From assembly GCA_000827265.1 (NCBI GenBank), contig KN834754.1, positions 450,831 to 514,830 on the forward strand: a DNA stretch of 64,000 nt, read 5' to 3'. Made by a program: the position numbers and the translations under genes. Below are positions 1-11,376 of the stretch, in pieces. Below the pieces are notes generated by a model that was not told where the DNA came from, did not search any database, and was given only the letters and a program-made list of their open reading frames with translations. Positions within the stretch are counted from its first letter, which is position 1. Each line of letters begins with the position of its first letter. The DNA is from Collybiopsis luxurians FD-317 M1. Taxonomy: Eukaryota > Basidiomycota > Agaricomycetes > Agaricales > Omphalotaceae.

Positions 1-740
1 TCTTGCCAAATCCCTCCTACCTCGAGTCGCCGCAAAGCTCGATGTTCCATCCGTATCTGAGATCACCTCCGTTGAGCATGACTTTTCTTCCAACAGCACC
101 ACCTTCACGCGTCCTATCTACGCAGGAAATGCTATCTCCACCGTTCGCCTTTCCTCCTCAATTCCTGTCAAGTTCTTCACCGTTCGTGCTACCAACTTTG
201 ACCCTGCACCTTCGGAACAAAGTCAGGAAATCGAGGTCAAAGCCATTGACCCCGTCGAGATCACGGATTGCCCCACTGAACATATCAGCACTCACTTGGC
301 GAAATCCGACCGTCCTGATCTCAGTGTCGCTGGTAGAGTAGTCTCCGGTGGCAGACCGTTAAAAAATGCAGAGACTTTTGCAGCGACATTGTACCCCTTG
401 GCTGACGTCCTCGGAGCTGCTGTCGGTGCTTCCAGGGCAGCGGTAGATGCTGGTTACGCAGACAACTCGCTTCAAGTCGGGCAGACTGGTAAGGTTGTCG
501 CTCCAGAGTTGTACATGGCCATTGGCATCTCCGGCGCTATTCAGCATCTGGCTGGGATGAAAGATTCAAAGATGATTGTCGCAGTGAATAAGGTTCATTC
601 TCTTCAAAAAATGCTGCTAGTCAACCATACTAAATTCTATTCAGGATCCGGATGCACCCATTTTCCAAGTTGCTGATGTCGGTCTTGTCGCAGACCTCTA
701 CGAAGCAGTCCCGCAGATCATAGAAAAATTGAAGCAGTAA
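1..740 (+). CDS. ETFA: Electron transfer flavoprotein alpha subunit, 3' part
   Basis: Mitochondrial ETF alpha binds FAD and passes electrons from acyl-CoA dehydrogenases to ETF-ubiquinone oxidoreductase. The 5' end is cut by the window edge; the reading frame enters at base 2. The C-terminal FAD domain is clear: [11 protein letters not shown], then [27 protein letters not shown], the [14 protein letters not shown] signature, and a tail ending in [13 protein letters not shown] and [12 protein letters not shown]. One intron, 593-644 (52 bp, GT-AG), must be removed to join AVNK to DPDAP; without it the frame stops at 676. The stop is at 738-740, only 35 bp from the stop of the convergent monooxygenase. 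The identification is firm. Confidence 0.95.
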
Positions 741-775
741 TCATTATCATTATACATGTAGCATAATCGAGCAAG

Positions 776-2463
776 TCAAGTAACTAAACTCCGAAAGCAA
801 TCCAATGCACGTAACCTTTCCGCTTCGGGACTTGGTTGTTCCACCCAATGCCATTGCTTTTCTATTGCCGGTCCCAGAATCTCATAATTGTCTCTGAATG
901 CGACATGGTCATACTCGTACATTAGTCCTGAATCATACGATCCCTGTAAGACATGATTCGCGAATGGGAGGCGAACACGTTGATATGCCTCTAATGCATA
1001 TGGAAGAGTATCCTTTGAAGCTACCTCGAGTAAAGAGGCCAGAATAAATGCGTCCTGGGAGTCACTGTGAGTTTATCGGATCTTCTACGATACAATACCA
1101 ACCTCAATAGCCTGGCCAGCACCGGCGCCTTGATTGAAGCCGCAATCAGTATCTAGTAGTATATACCGAGTTGTGGGATCTCACCTTGATGTGGAGCCAT
1201 AGAATGAGCCTGTTAACGTCAGAGAGCGACGAGATTCGATCCAACAGAACACTCACTGCGTCCCCTACTAAAACAACGCTTCTATCCACATAGAATGGTA
1301 ATGGTCTGAGATGATGAATAGCCCATTTGGTTGGGGCTTCGATTTGCTGGCCGCCATTTTCAGCACAAAAGCGAACCGAACATCGTCACTTACACTCAAG
1401 AGTTGCTCAACTTCAGGTTCCCAGTGCGCATAGCAATCCAGCAGCTCTGTCTGCGGGCACTGCGTAACCCAGACATCGCTGCTGAACGTCTGACCTTCCT
1501 TCTCTGGCTCAGATGCAAAGGTCACGACATTGACAACCTTTCCTTGAGAAATCGAATAGCTGACAACATGCTGCAGTAGGAATTCTTGGTCACAGATATC
1601 GGAACCAATTATGCCAGACAAACCTTGCTCTTTCCACAATACTACAACGCAAGAGTCAGCTCGGAGAGTCAAAGAAAGACTACTCATCCTACCATCATTG
1701 GTTCTGCGATTGCCCTGTGGGTTGGAGGCAACCGCTCGATTGGGATCAGTCCTCTATACGCGATTGTCCCCGTCCATACAGGATTCACGTACTGCAACAG
1801 TTCAGGATTGCCTGTGCGTTCAGCCGCTTCTCGGAAGAGCTGGGCTCGTGCACAAGACTTTATACCGTCGCATGCGACGAGGAGATCACAGGTCGCCGTA
1901 GTACCATTCGAAAATTGGAGCGACACACTAGTTCCGGCCGTTTGCGAATACGAAACCAGTCTCGTTCCAAATTGAGCCACGTTTGAGGGGAGGGCATCGA
2001 CGAATGCGTCGAGAAAATCAACCCGATAGAAACGAATACAGCCGTCTGGCAAAGTGTGTCATTTACTCTATATAAGGGTCGGTAAGCAGAACCTCCTTAC
2101 ATGGCATTTGCACCAGCTGGAATCGAAATCCTTCCTCGGGTGCATCAGACCGCCGAAAATCGAATCCCGTCTGAATCGATCCGTCCGGAACTGCATGCGC
2201 AATCTTGGAGAGCGCAGTACCTAGCCCAAGAGACTCTAATATACTCCAGGTTCTACTCCAAATCATCACCCCTGCGCCGATTTCCTTGAATCTATCTGTC
2301 GCCTCATATACATCCACCTTGATGTCTGGACATCGTGAAAGGGCGACAGCAAGACAGAGACCACTGATTCCACCGCCGCTGACGTATGTATCGCTGTGAC
2401 AAGGACTATTCGCAAGTCACTGATGACTTACCATATCGCTACCGTGAGTTTGGGTTCAGCCAT
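776..2463 (-). CDS. FAD-dependent monooxygenase (salicylate hydroxylase-like)
   Basis: A class A flavoprotein monooxygenase of about 425 residues. Nine exons were joined by phase: 2463-2432, 2378-2101, 2045-1693, 1641-1624, 1570-1394, 1346-1257, 1209-1185, 1128-1103 and 1054-776 (1278 nt). Splicing exons 1 and 2 creates the dinucleotide motif AICGGGISGL. The middle has DLLVACDGIKS (the DG motif), and the C-terminal half has VVLVGDAAHSMAPHQGAGAGQ followed by AIEDA, the second FAD site. These proteins use NAD(P)H and O2 to hydroxylate aromatic or other ring substrates; the substrate here cannot be told. Exons 4, 7 and 8 are only 18, 25 and 26 nt. No signal peptide is seen, so it is probably cytosolic. 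Confidence 0.88.
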
Positions 2464-3247
2464 AGCTTTTCGCGCTCAAGTCTCTCAAGAGGAGGGCATG
2501 GAGGGAAGTTGACTTAAATAGCGATCTCGCCATCTGGGAGCCAATACAATTAGGTCGAAATCATTTTGAATGGGTTTTCTCAGAGACTGGTGGGTACAAA
2601 GTCGCGTCACGCGTCAGGACTCCGCCCGTCGCCATCGGTCCTCTCCCGTCGCCGTCGGCCCTCCTGCCAGCAAGGAAAGAGACATTGCCGACCTGCCTGA
2701 GTTCACCGAGTAGCAGTAGCTCATTTAGAGCTTTCTCCCAGACTCGAAGGAGTCTCAGACCACTTCCAAGGGATCACAGAAGAGAAAGTTTGAGGACGTA
2801 CGAGAAACAAAACAGGAAAATATTTGTAAATTACGTAGATAAATGTTCCGTGTACACCACCACGTGACTATGTTGAAACTGGACACTGCCCTCTATTTCC
2901 GTCCTTGTTCTCTTTCCTCGACGGCCAAGACGGGTGTGGACGGATCCCTCAAGACTTTCGAGCATCGTTCTGCTGAAGTTGGGGTAGGAGGTGTGTGACC
3001 AAGGCTAGTCGAATCTTATTCCCCTTGTGGCCAGAGCTGCTCACACACGCGTCAATAGAGATCCAGAAATCAGAATAAACCATCGAATTAACGCGCTTAC
3101 GAGGCTCTGTGCACGTCTCAAAAACCATATCAACAAATTCTTCATATATCAACATTTTTTTCTTATTTTTCACGATTTTTCAAATCTCATTTTCACGACA
3201 ATTATCAAGAGTTTTTCATCGGCTTACAACGACACACTTACGACAGA
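2464..3247. promoter_or_regulatory. Divergent promoter region
   Basis: 784 bp between the starts of the FAD monooxygenase (-) and the 2056-residue orphan (+). It holds an ACGCGT (MCB-type) hexamer at 2609-2614 and a CACGTG E-box at 2861-2866. A 20-bp near-repeat lies at 2625-2664. An AT-rich stretch lies just before the plus-strand gene. No coding sequence is supported. Confidence 0.5.
2625..2664. repeat. 20-bp tandem near-repeat, two copies
   Basis: Two adjacent 20-bp units (2625-2644 and 2645-2664) agree at 17 of 20 positions and begin CCCGTCGCC. They lie in the promoter between two divergent genes and could be paired factor sites or simple slippage. Confidence 0.6.
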
Positions 3248-6200
3248 ATGCGCAATACGTTACCGCTGCTATCACATCCAGCAGACACACCTGCTCATCC
3301 TTCTGACGTTCCGTCCATTCGTCTTGTCGCCGCAACTCCTTCTGCATCAGGCATGTCGTCTGAGGCCAGCACGTCCTTGAATTATTCTTGGACTTCAGTG
3401 CCCTCTGTCCCTTCACCGATTGCTCCAAAGGCGGACGCTTCTTCCCGCAGACGCCTTGTTCCAAAAAAGTCTAAGCTGGGCCTTCTCGGAGGAAATAAGG
3501 ATAGACAGAAGGACCGAGGCAAAGATCTCTCCGACGTTGTACGGCGCGTCGGCGGAGGTTCTACTTCGCGTCGAGGCGGTGCTTTCGAGATATACGTCGA
3601 CCCGTCCGACCCTGAGATTGGCGAAATCGTCATGGTCAAGAAGAAAAAGTCTCGAGCAGGCTTGGATGGGCTTAGGTGGGGGTCTGGAGGAGGCGCTTTA
3701 GAAGAAGTCACGAACGTACCGCCGGTATCTCAACCGGTGACGGCAATCACGAAGGTAAAGGCTGAGGAGAAGGACAAGTGGTGGACCCTGGGAAGGGGAA
3801 GGAAAGACTCGAAAGAGAAGGAAAAGCAGAAAGCCAGAGAGAAATCTGAAATTCGCCCTCTACCTCCCCGTTCGAAAAGTAAGTGGTTAGATAGTCTTCC
3901 ATGTCTACGTGTTCTCACTCTGTCTCCAAGCTCCCGAACCTTTCAAATCCGCTCCTGAAACCCAATCCCGGGCTCGTTTTAACTCACTAGATTCCGGCAT
4001 GTTGCTTACGTCCGCACCAATTTCCTCTCTCAACGTTACAGATTACTGCTCAAAAAATACATCATCTCCCTTACTAGCCAACCCTCGTAGCGATGAGCAA
4101 CTGGCACCAGGCGAATATTCCCGCTCTGCTACACCCACATTTGGTGGCCTTCTTGCGCCGCCGACCCAGTTCGACGCTCCAGATTCCGCACAGGGCGGCA
4201 ACTACAACCAGAACTCCATCGCTTTACGCGCAATGCGTTCCGTTCGCTCTATGGCTCGCATTGGTAGCTGGGCACAGCTCAGAAACGGCACTGGTCCCGG
4301 CGATGAAGCTCCGCAGAAGGATACAGAAAAGAAGGGGAAGGACAGAAGTAAGAAGTCGAAAGAGGAGCCAAAGAAGAAGAAGAAGGAAGAGAAGACCAAA
4401 ACTCAGCGTGTCCGCAATTCAACAAGTAGCTTCGAGGCCGGTGCACTCACTGCCAGCCCAGAACTGAAGGCATCACTTGGCAAAAAGAAGCGTAGTATTC
4501 TTGGCTTGGGTCTTCCCTCGGGTTTGTCCTCGACAATGAGGCTTCCTGCTGTGCGCAGTGGTTCGACAACGTCTTCTATCGGCGACATTGGCGTATCTAA
4601 CAACCCTGATAACAATCGGCTATCGGTCGATTCAGCAGTGGCTATTGCTGCTCGCATGAGATCTGGATCAACCATGTCTACCGCTTCATCTCTTCGGCCC
4701 ATGTCGACTACGTCCTCAACTTCCCGTGCATCTTCAGGAAGCTCAGCGGTCAGTGTGCGCTGGGATGAAGCAGGATTGGAAACTGTCAAAGAATTACGAC
4801 GGAAGGAGAAGGAGACGAAGAGGAAGAGCATCGAGGATGCCGAGGCGGATGCGAAACGAAAGAAAGCCAATCGTGAGAGTCGCAGGTCCTCCGAAGGTCG
4901 TAGGAGAACTCCCATTTCGGATGTTTTCCCTGATCTTCAGGAAGAATCTCCAAGGCAGTCTGCTTCTGTTCAAGATACAGGTGGCGCCCCTTTGCTAACG
5001 CTCGAGGAAGCAACCTCTGATGGACACGAACGCATTGAGGACGAAAGTCCGCTGTCCACTCCCATGAGACGTGCTCGTCCTCGTCCTCTCTCTGAACAAT
5101 TGCTAGGTCGAAAACGTCCACAAGGGATACACGAGGAGGACGGTGAAGGTGATTCTATTTTGTTTCTCTAATTTACGTTTTACTTATTGCACTGTAGGCG
5201 TTATTTCTATCCTGTCTGCGGCCACAAATGATTTGGCTCAGCTGATCAATAACTTGGACTTGGAGGCGACGCCCGGTGCTACTCCCGGTACACCTTCGCC
5301 GGACTCTTCACCCTGGAGACGGCCGGCTGGTCTGCAGGCTTCCAATGAGACTGAGGACAGTCCTACGAAGAAGACTTTGCGAGGTACCATGACCTCTATC
5401 AGCTCTTTGAGGCCCTATGCGCACTCCCGAGAATCAACTGCTCCTTCAGTTAGTTCTACCAATCCGGAGGACCTTCTCAATCAGCGGATTGCTCCTTGGC
5501 CGGTGCTGAACTCCTTCTTCCCTCAGACTTCAACAAAGGCAGCTTTGCCTGTGGATGCAGCAACGACGCGAGGAATGCATAAGAGGACCTTGTCTCCTCC
5601 CGGGTACTTCCCAGAGGCATCTCCGCCACCTGCTTTGCGTCCATTGCGTCCTGCGAAGTCGCGAATTACGATGGCTTCGCCAACGTTTAGGCCACCTGGT
5701 CCTCCTCCTTCAGTAGATCTTCCTCCCGTTCGTGCACTCTCGTCAGTCGATCCGGTCCGGGCGCCTTCGTCGCTCACGTTTGGTTCAAGATCCTCGTCCC
5801 GAGGAGGTGACTCATCTATTAGCTCCATAGATGAGGTCAATAAACAGCCCAGGAATCCCGTTTTCAGGCCGACGCATGGACATACCCGAAATCGATCATC
5901 CTTGTTATCTAACCAGTCAAGTGGAAGCCAAGACAATAACATAGAAGAAGATTTCACCGCCAGCCGACCGCTCGCCCCTGGAGCACGAAGGCAGCTTGGT
6001 ATGAAGGGTACTATGGGAGGGTCCGACGTTTCTGCCTATGCTGTTGATGAATTAGATGCATCTGATCCTGACTCGGACATACCCGATGAACTTCAAGTTA
6101 TTCTTGCCACTAAATCTCCTAGGGGGTCTGTGCACTCCGTCGAAGATACTCTCTCCTTCCGACCGTCTAATGTGCCGGACGTACCGCAGGATGGCTCTGC

Positions 6201-9200
6201 TGCTATTGCCGACTCCACCGGAGACCATACAAACCCCACGGAACCAGAGGCTCTGGATCTCCCGGTGTTCCATCTCATTGATGTGAATGACAATCATGCC
6301 GACATGGACGAGATGATGGATGTGGACGAAGACGACACCAAGAAATCGTTCGATTTCACCGGAGAGCTACAGAAGTTGAATGAGTCTGGTGGTTCGGACC
6401 GAGCCAGTTTCGTTGAACAGCTGGAGAAGGCATTCCGCACTCCAGCCAAGATCGATCTTCGTTACGACTTTGGAGGTCAATTAGGAAAAGGCCTACTGCA
6501 AGTTGACGTTCCGCCTCTCCCGTCGATTCCTCCGCAGGTTGCATCCAGCATCGCTGGTGCGGATACCTCAGCGGCTGGCGCTAACGGTTCTGTTTCTTCC
6601 CGAGAGGCTCAGTATGACGGAAGTTCTCAACTAGTGTCATCCTCGTTAGAGGAATTCCCGATATCTCGTTTGCTCGATGCCAAGGAACCCACTTTGCTTC
6701 CTGGGTCGGATAGCATTGATGACTCTGATTATCTTCCGGATGCTCGCGCCTTAAAGACTTCCTCAAATTCTCGCCCTTCGGATGGCGAACTCAACAAGGC
6801 TTTCAAGTTCGGTGGCTTCTCTAAGCCTCCGTCCCAAGAATTACAGCCGGAGAAAGCCATCAGCCTTTCGGATATCATACCACCTTCCTCCGTTGATGAT
6901 TCCATTATCAACTCAATTATGGCAAAAGCTTCGAAGATGCCAGTCGCCCGACCACGTGTCAACTCTGACTCAAGCTCTAAACGCCGGACGAGGGGCAACT
7001 CAATCACCCGCAACATAGCTTATCGACATTCGAGACACGAATCTACAAATAGCTTCAATGGTTTCGACTCCTTTGAAGAGGTTAGAAGAGGGTTCGAATT
7101 CCACGATTATCGGCCTTCTTTCTATCCACCTCCTATGTCGAGCGGTACCCGTCGAAACAACCACAGCAAACAGGAGTCTATGATGAGCGTGATGAGTTTT
7201 GCTTCTATATCATCGTACGGACACGTTGTAAATCCTGGTGTGTCGGATCCATTCGACTATGGCCTTCCAAGTCTGCGCGAAAGGCCGTCTTCAGAGGATT
7301 TGACCTCGACCTCGTTTTCTATGAGCATTGATGACACGTTCTCGTTCTTGAAGCATGCTCCTCCTCCTCGGAAACGTGTTGCCAGTGACGCGTCTAGCTT
7401 CTATTTCAATACTTCTGTTCCTTCCGCCAAGGGGCACCGTCGTCGGGAATCAAATATGTCCGTGGTCTCCCAAGGTCCACCCATCAGTCTGTACAACAGA
7501 AGCTTTGGCCATCGTCGTGGCGATTCTTCAACTAGTGTCAGCTCACTGGCTCATTCTTATGCCATTCATGGAGCACACGGGGGGCGTGCAGCGTGGGCGC
7601 ATCACAAGCAGGATGCTTCTGTTGATTCTGTGGATAGCCAGTTCTCTGCTATGCGTCTTGGGCGACCGGGCATCGGCGACAAGATGTTTGAAACTGCGGG
7701 CAACTTTGGGGCTCCGTTAACTTCCATTTCGGCGTCACCTCCGGGGAGCAGTTCTTCACACCGCTTGTCTTTCGACTCCATTATGGATAATGATCAGCGT
7801 TCATCAATAGCCAGTTTTGGAGCACCACTACCTTCCATTTCGGCTTCACCCCAAGGAAGCAGTTATTCTGAATCTCGAACATCATATGACTCGATAATGG
7901 ACGATGACCAACGGTCGTCCATGGAAGACTCCCTGTTTGACAAAACGGGACACCGATCGAGCGTTTCTTCAGAATCAGTGTTCGGATATGATGATTCATC
8001 TCGCTACCCTGATGGCCACCTTCTTCCTCCAAACGCGTTTCGTCCAGTATCTTCTCTGAGCGTCACTAGCAATCACAGTCCTTTGAAAGAGGATGATACT
8101 ATGATTTCTGTAAGTTTCATCGGTGACATATTAGCATTGGCTGATGGTCCTCGCAGATGATTGGAGGTGGTCATGTCCGTCGTCGGTCAGTGGGCTCGGT
8201 CATCGAAGCTTCGCCAATTGTACGTGCTGTAGGTCATCTAGGAAAACGCAAACAGGCCCCTTCCGATAACTTGCAATCTCTCAAGGATTGTGAAGATGGC
8301 GGTCATGCTTTTCAACCCACGATTATAGAGAAGGCCTCTATTGTATCGACATCGTCCTCCAAATTTGGGGGTGAGAGAATGATTAGAGCAAGGAAAGGGA
8401 TCTTGGAAAGACAGAGCTTGGAGGAAAGTTGCCTGATTGCCAGCGGTGAGGACTTGTCTCCCACCTGTGAGTTGCATCCCGGCCTTTGAAGCAAATTTAC
8501 TGACTGCTATTCGTAGATTCGCTTCCTGTATTTTCACGGCCAAGTCCTACGACTCGGTCTCGTTCAAGTACCTGTACGTCCTCCAGCTCAGGAGCCGATA
8601 CACCTCCACTGTCAGCTTCCGATGGGTCCTCAACTTCGGGAGGATCACAATCGAGCATTGATCTCTCACAGCTCAACAGAATTTTGGCCAACGCTACTCA
8701 TCCAATAGCACATAGGGAAAGAACCAGGGCCAGAGGTGAAGGGCATCGACGTCGAATTTCTCAGGCGCGGATGTCACGCTCTTCGGTGTACGAAACAATT
8801 GAGGAGGAGATGTCCAGTCCCAATGGCACTCCACTTTCACAATCCACAGCTTCGAAGAAAAGCAGTCCCACTGCAATTCAACCTGTTTTCATCGTTGATC
8901 CTACTGATTCCGCTTCAATCCACTCCATGGACTCGTGGGATGAAGAACGGGGCATCGTCGCTCTCAGGCGTTACTACGAGTTACGAAGTGAGGCAGAATA
9001 CACAGTCAATGAGAGTCGGCGTTTGTGGCTAGATACTCCCTTTTCCATCTATGCTTTGCAAAGTAAGTCTATCTGGAGTTTCTTGTTTGCACTTCTGACA
9101 GTTTTCAAATTAGACTTCGACCCTCCCCGTCATCCTTCCGGTATGCAAGCCCTTTTGGCCAGTTCAGTTGAGAGCTACAGACCCCTTCCATCGGAGTTGC

Positions 9201-9721
9201 GACCTAGGCGAAAGCGAACATCCTCACGAGTATCACCTTATCCCCAGGGTAGATTTGTTCACATTTCACTCTCCCCGGAGATACCTCGTCCAACGATTGT
9301 TGCTGAAGCATCTTCCTGTGTTCCCACTAACAATGAAAGCCCACTGCCTTTGAAAACTGTCACTATCGACCCCAACATTATACCGGTTATTCCCCTGTCA
9401 GCAAAGAAGGTTTTCTCTCGTAAACCAAATTCTCCTGAGCCCTTATTGAAGCGAGAAAATGTCCGACCACGGGTCCCTTCTACGACCAGGCGCAATGCTC
9501 TTGGATGGTCCAAACGATCTGCAAAAGCATCTTCGGAATTGAAAGAAAACCTGAATAGTTCGTCTGGTCAGGGTACTGGGATGACGTAAGTTTATTTGTT
9601 CTGCTGTTATTCCGTTCCAATTTAATCGCAAAACTCTAGTCCTGCTAATAATTCACTACGTTTGCAAAGGCCACGACCTCGAGGTCGCCCGACGCCTGCC
9701 AGGTCTGCAGTCCGCGTCTAA
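3248..9721 (+). CDS. Large low-complexity orphan protein (about 2056 residues)
   Basis: I do not recognise a domain. Seven exons keep phase throughout: 3248-3878, 3931-5148, 5198-8109, 8157-8466, 8517-9062, 9114-9585 and 9640-9721 (6171 nt), ending GRPTPARSAVRV. The protein is rich in Ser, Pro, Arg and Asp. It has Lys/Glu-rich charged blocks near 4320-4400 and 4800-4890, probable nuclear-localisation-like basic runs, and a 37-residue tandem duplication at 7705-7926. The long open exon of 2912 nt and phase-consistent introns argue for a real gene. Disorder and composition suggest a scaffold or regulatory protein, but that is inference. A start at 3353 (MSSEAS) is as plausible as 3248. The following 625 bp carry its 3' UTR. 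Confidence 0.8.
7705..7926 (+). repeat. 37-residue tandem duplication inside the orphan protein
   Basis: Unit 1 (7705-7815) and unit 2 (7816-7926) are each 111 nt. Both encode FGAP, LxSISASPxGSS, a YDSIMDxDQRSS-like core and a short tail. DNA identity is lower than protein similarity, so the duplication is not recent and the unit appears to be kept under selection. Confidence 0.85.
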
Positions 9722-10346
9722 ATCATCCCGGCCACGAATCCTGACTTGTGGTTCACTCTGCCTTATGCTCGCCTATACTGATCTATGCCCCATTTCTACG
9801 TTTAAGCCTCATCCTCATCTACGACTTTCCCATTACGACCGCCATTTCTGCTATTGATTGCCACGATTATTATCTTGATGTTTTCCGCTTTTAGCTTGTA
9901 CTACGACCCTTCCACGTTTACCACGATTTTCCAACCTTCGAAAAACTTTACGAAATTTTTGATACAGTATCTTTTGCTTTTGCTTTTGCTTTTCCTGCTT
10001 TGCTAAACCGCTGTTCTTTGAAACTCTTTTTTTTGCACATTTTGCTTGTCCTTCCTCTCTTCACTTCTACTGCTTTCAGACTTGGTCGCCCGTCTTGTCC
10101 CTTCTTACTTTTCTTGTACCGGTCAAAACGGGTTTGCTTTCGTGCTCTGTTGTGTTGTACAAAAGATGAAGATAGGAAGTATGCACCACTCTCGATTTTT
10201 AGGTTTTGTTAACATAGAGTAGAAAGTGTATCCTTCGTATTCCTGGATTGAAACAAGGAGAACACTGTTTGCTCCAGACTATTGCGTGGTATATAGGCTA
10301 TGATACCGGCGCCTAATTCACGTAAGCGCCGTACCACTTTCTCTAC
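9722..10346. other. Intergenic: 3' UTR of the orphan and promoter of PSMG2
   Basis: 625 bp between two plus-strand genes. It is T-rich, with a (CTTTTG)x3 microsatellite at about 9971-9988. I see no ORF with family support here. Confidence 0.5.
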
Positions 10347-11339
10347 ATGCCTTTTCTCAATGTCACTACCAATGGTTCCTTCGCTTCGGGTGATCTTGTT
10401 GGAAAAACGTTGATTATTGTCTGTGAATCATCGACTTTTTCCATTACCTTTCGAAAATTGATCAGAAGGACATCAGCCTATCATATCTAGCGCTAACGTA
10501 GCTCAATTATCCGTCGACTTGCTTGTCTCGTCGCTGGGACTTGCTCGCATAGCTATCTTGGACTCTTCGTACTTCATACCTCTGATTGGAAGCAGAGAAC
10601 ATGAAGAGCCAGGTGTTACTACACCGTTTGAGTGCAAGTAGTTTCATCTTCGGGTCCAATCCAAGTTTGATCTTCAGAATTCAGTATTCGGCAAACATGG
10701 GTTGGACGTTGTCATTATGCAACAACGATCTCCTACGCTGAAGGCCAGCTAATTCCCAAATTATTACGACATGTCTGAATAGCGTTCTACAGGCCAGAAA
10801 ACAGGATTTTCTAAATGATTTCTTCGAATTTGTGGAAGAATTGGGCTTTGGGAGTGTTCTTATCTTGTCAGGAGTTGATCTTTCAAATCGGTTGGATGAA
10901 CAGATGTTGTACGTATGCTTTTCACGAGAATACTCCGATCCACTGCTGACCGGGAAAACGTAGGACCCCAACGTACCAGTTGCAACCCAACGAGTCACCC
11001 TTATCCTCTACCCCGCTCCACAGGCTTACTGTTTTTCCAATTCCAAAATATGCTTCTCCAGTGCCACAAAAGCTCGACAGTGATGATGAGCCTCAAATTC
11101 CCTTCATTCCAGGGGGAGGCATTACGCGTCGCATGCTCTCCTCACTGCCCAAAGAGTGGAACATTCCTATCTCTGCCCTTTTGAGATTCGCTCTGGATGG
11201 CGACAATAGAACCGACGCGTATTCATTGGCTTCCATCGTGGCACAAGTGGTAGGTATCGATCTTGAATCGGTCATCTGGAAACAGCCTGAGAGCTGGGCT
11301 GGGCTTTTCGGTACTCCTCATGATCAGTCACTTTACTAG
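10347..11339 (+). CDS. PSMG2: Proteasome assembly chaperone 2 (PSMG2/Add66/Pba2)
   Basis: PSMG2 pairs with PSMG1 to guide assembly of the 20S proteasome alpha ring. The gene is nearly hidden because only its last exon is a long ORF. Exons 10347-10418, 10477-10633, 10685-10743, 10793-10908 and 10964-11339 sum to 780 nt (259 residues; about 264 is usual). Family landmarks are in order: SGDLVGKTLIIP, SANVAQLSVDLLVSSLGLARIA, YFIPLIG, VTTPFE, VVIMQQRSPTLKARK, GFGSVLILSG, and the diagnostic PFIPGGGITRRML near the C-terminus. Introns 2 and 3 use GC instead of GT at the donor (see findings). The stop lies 37 bp from the convergent RRP12 stop. The assignment is firm; exact borders of introns 2 and 3 are inferred from phase. 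Confidence 0.88.
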
Positions 11340-11376
11340 TTAACAAGTTATTGTATGCTATGTAACAGAATTGTGT

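Noticed and set aside
10681..10998. 105-codon minus-strand ORF
   Set aside because: Antisense to PSMG2 exons 3-5, which carry family motifs; no motif in the ORF itself.
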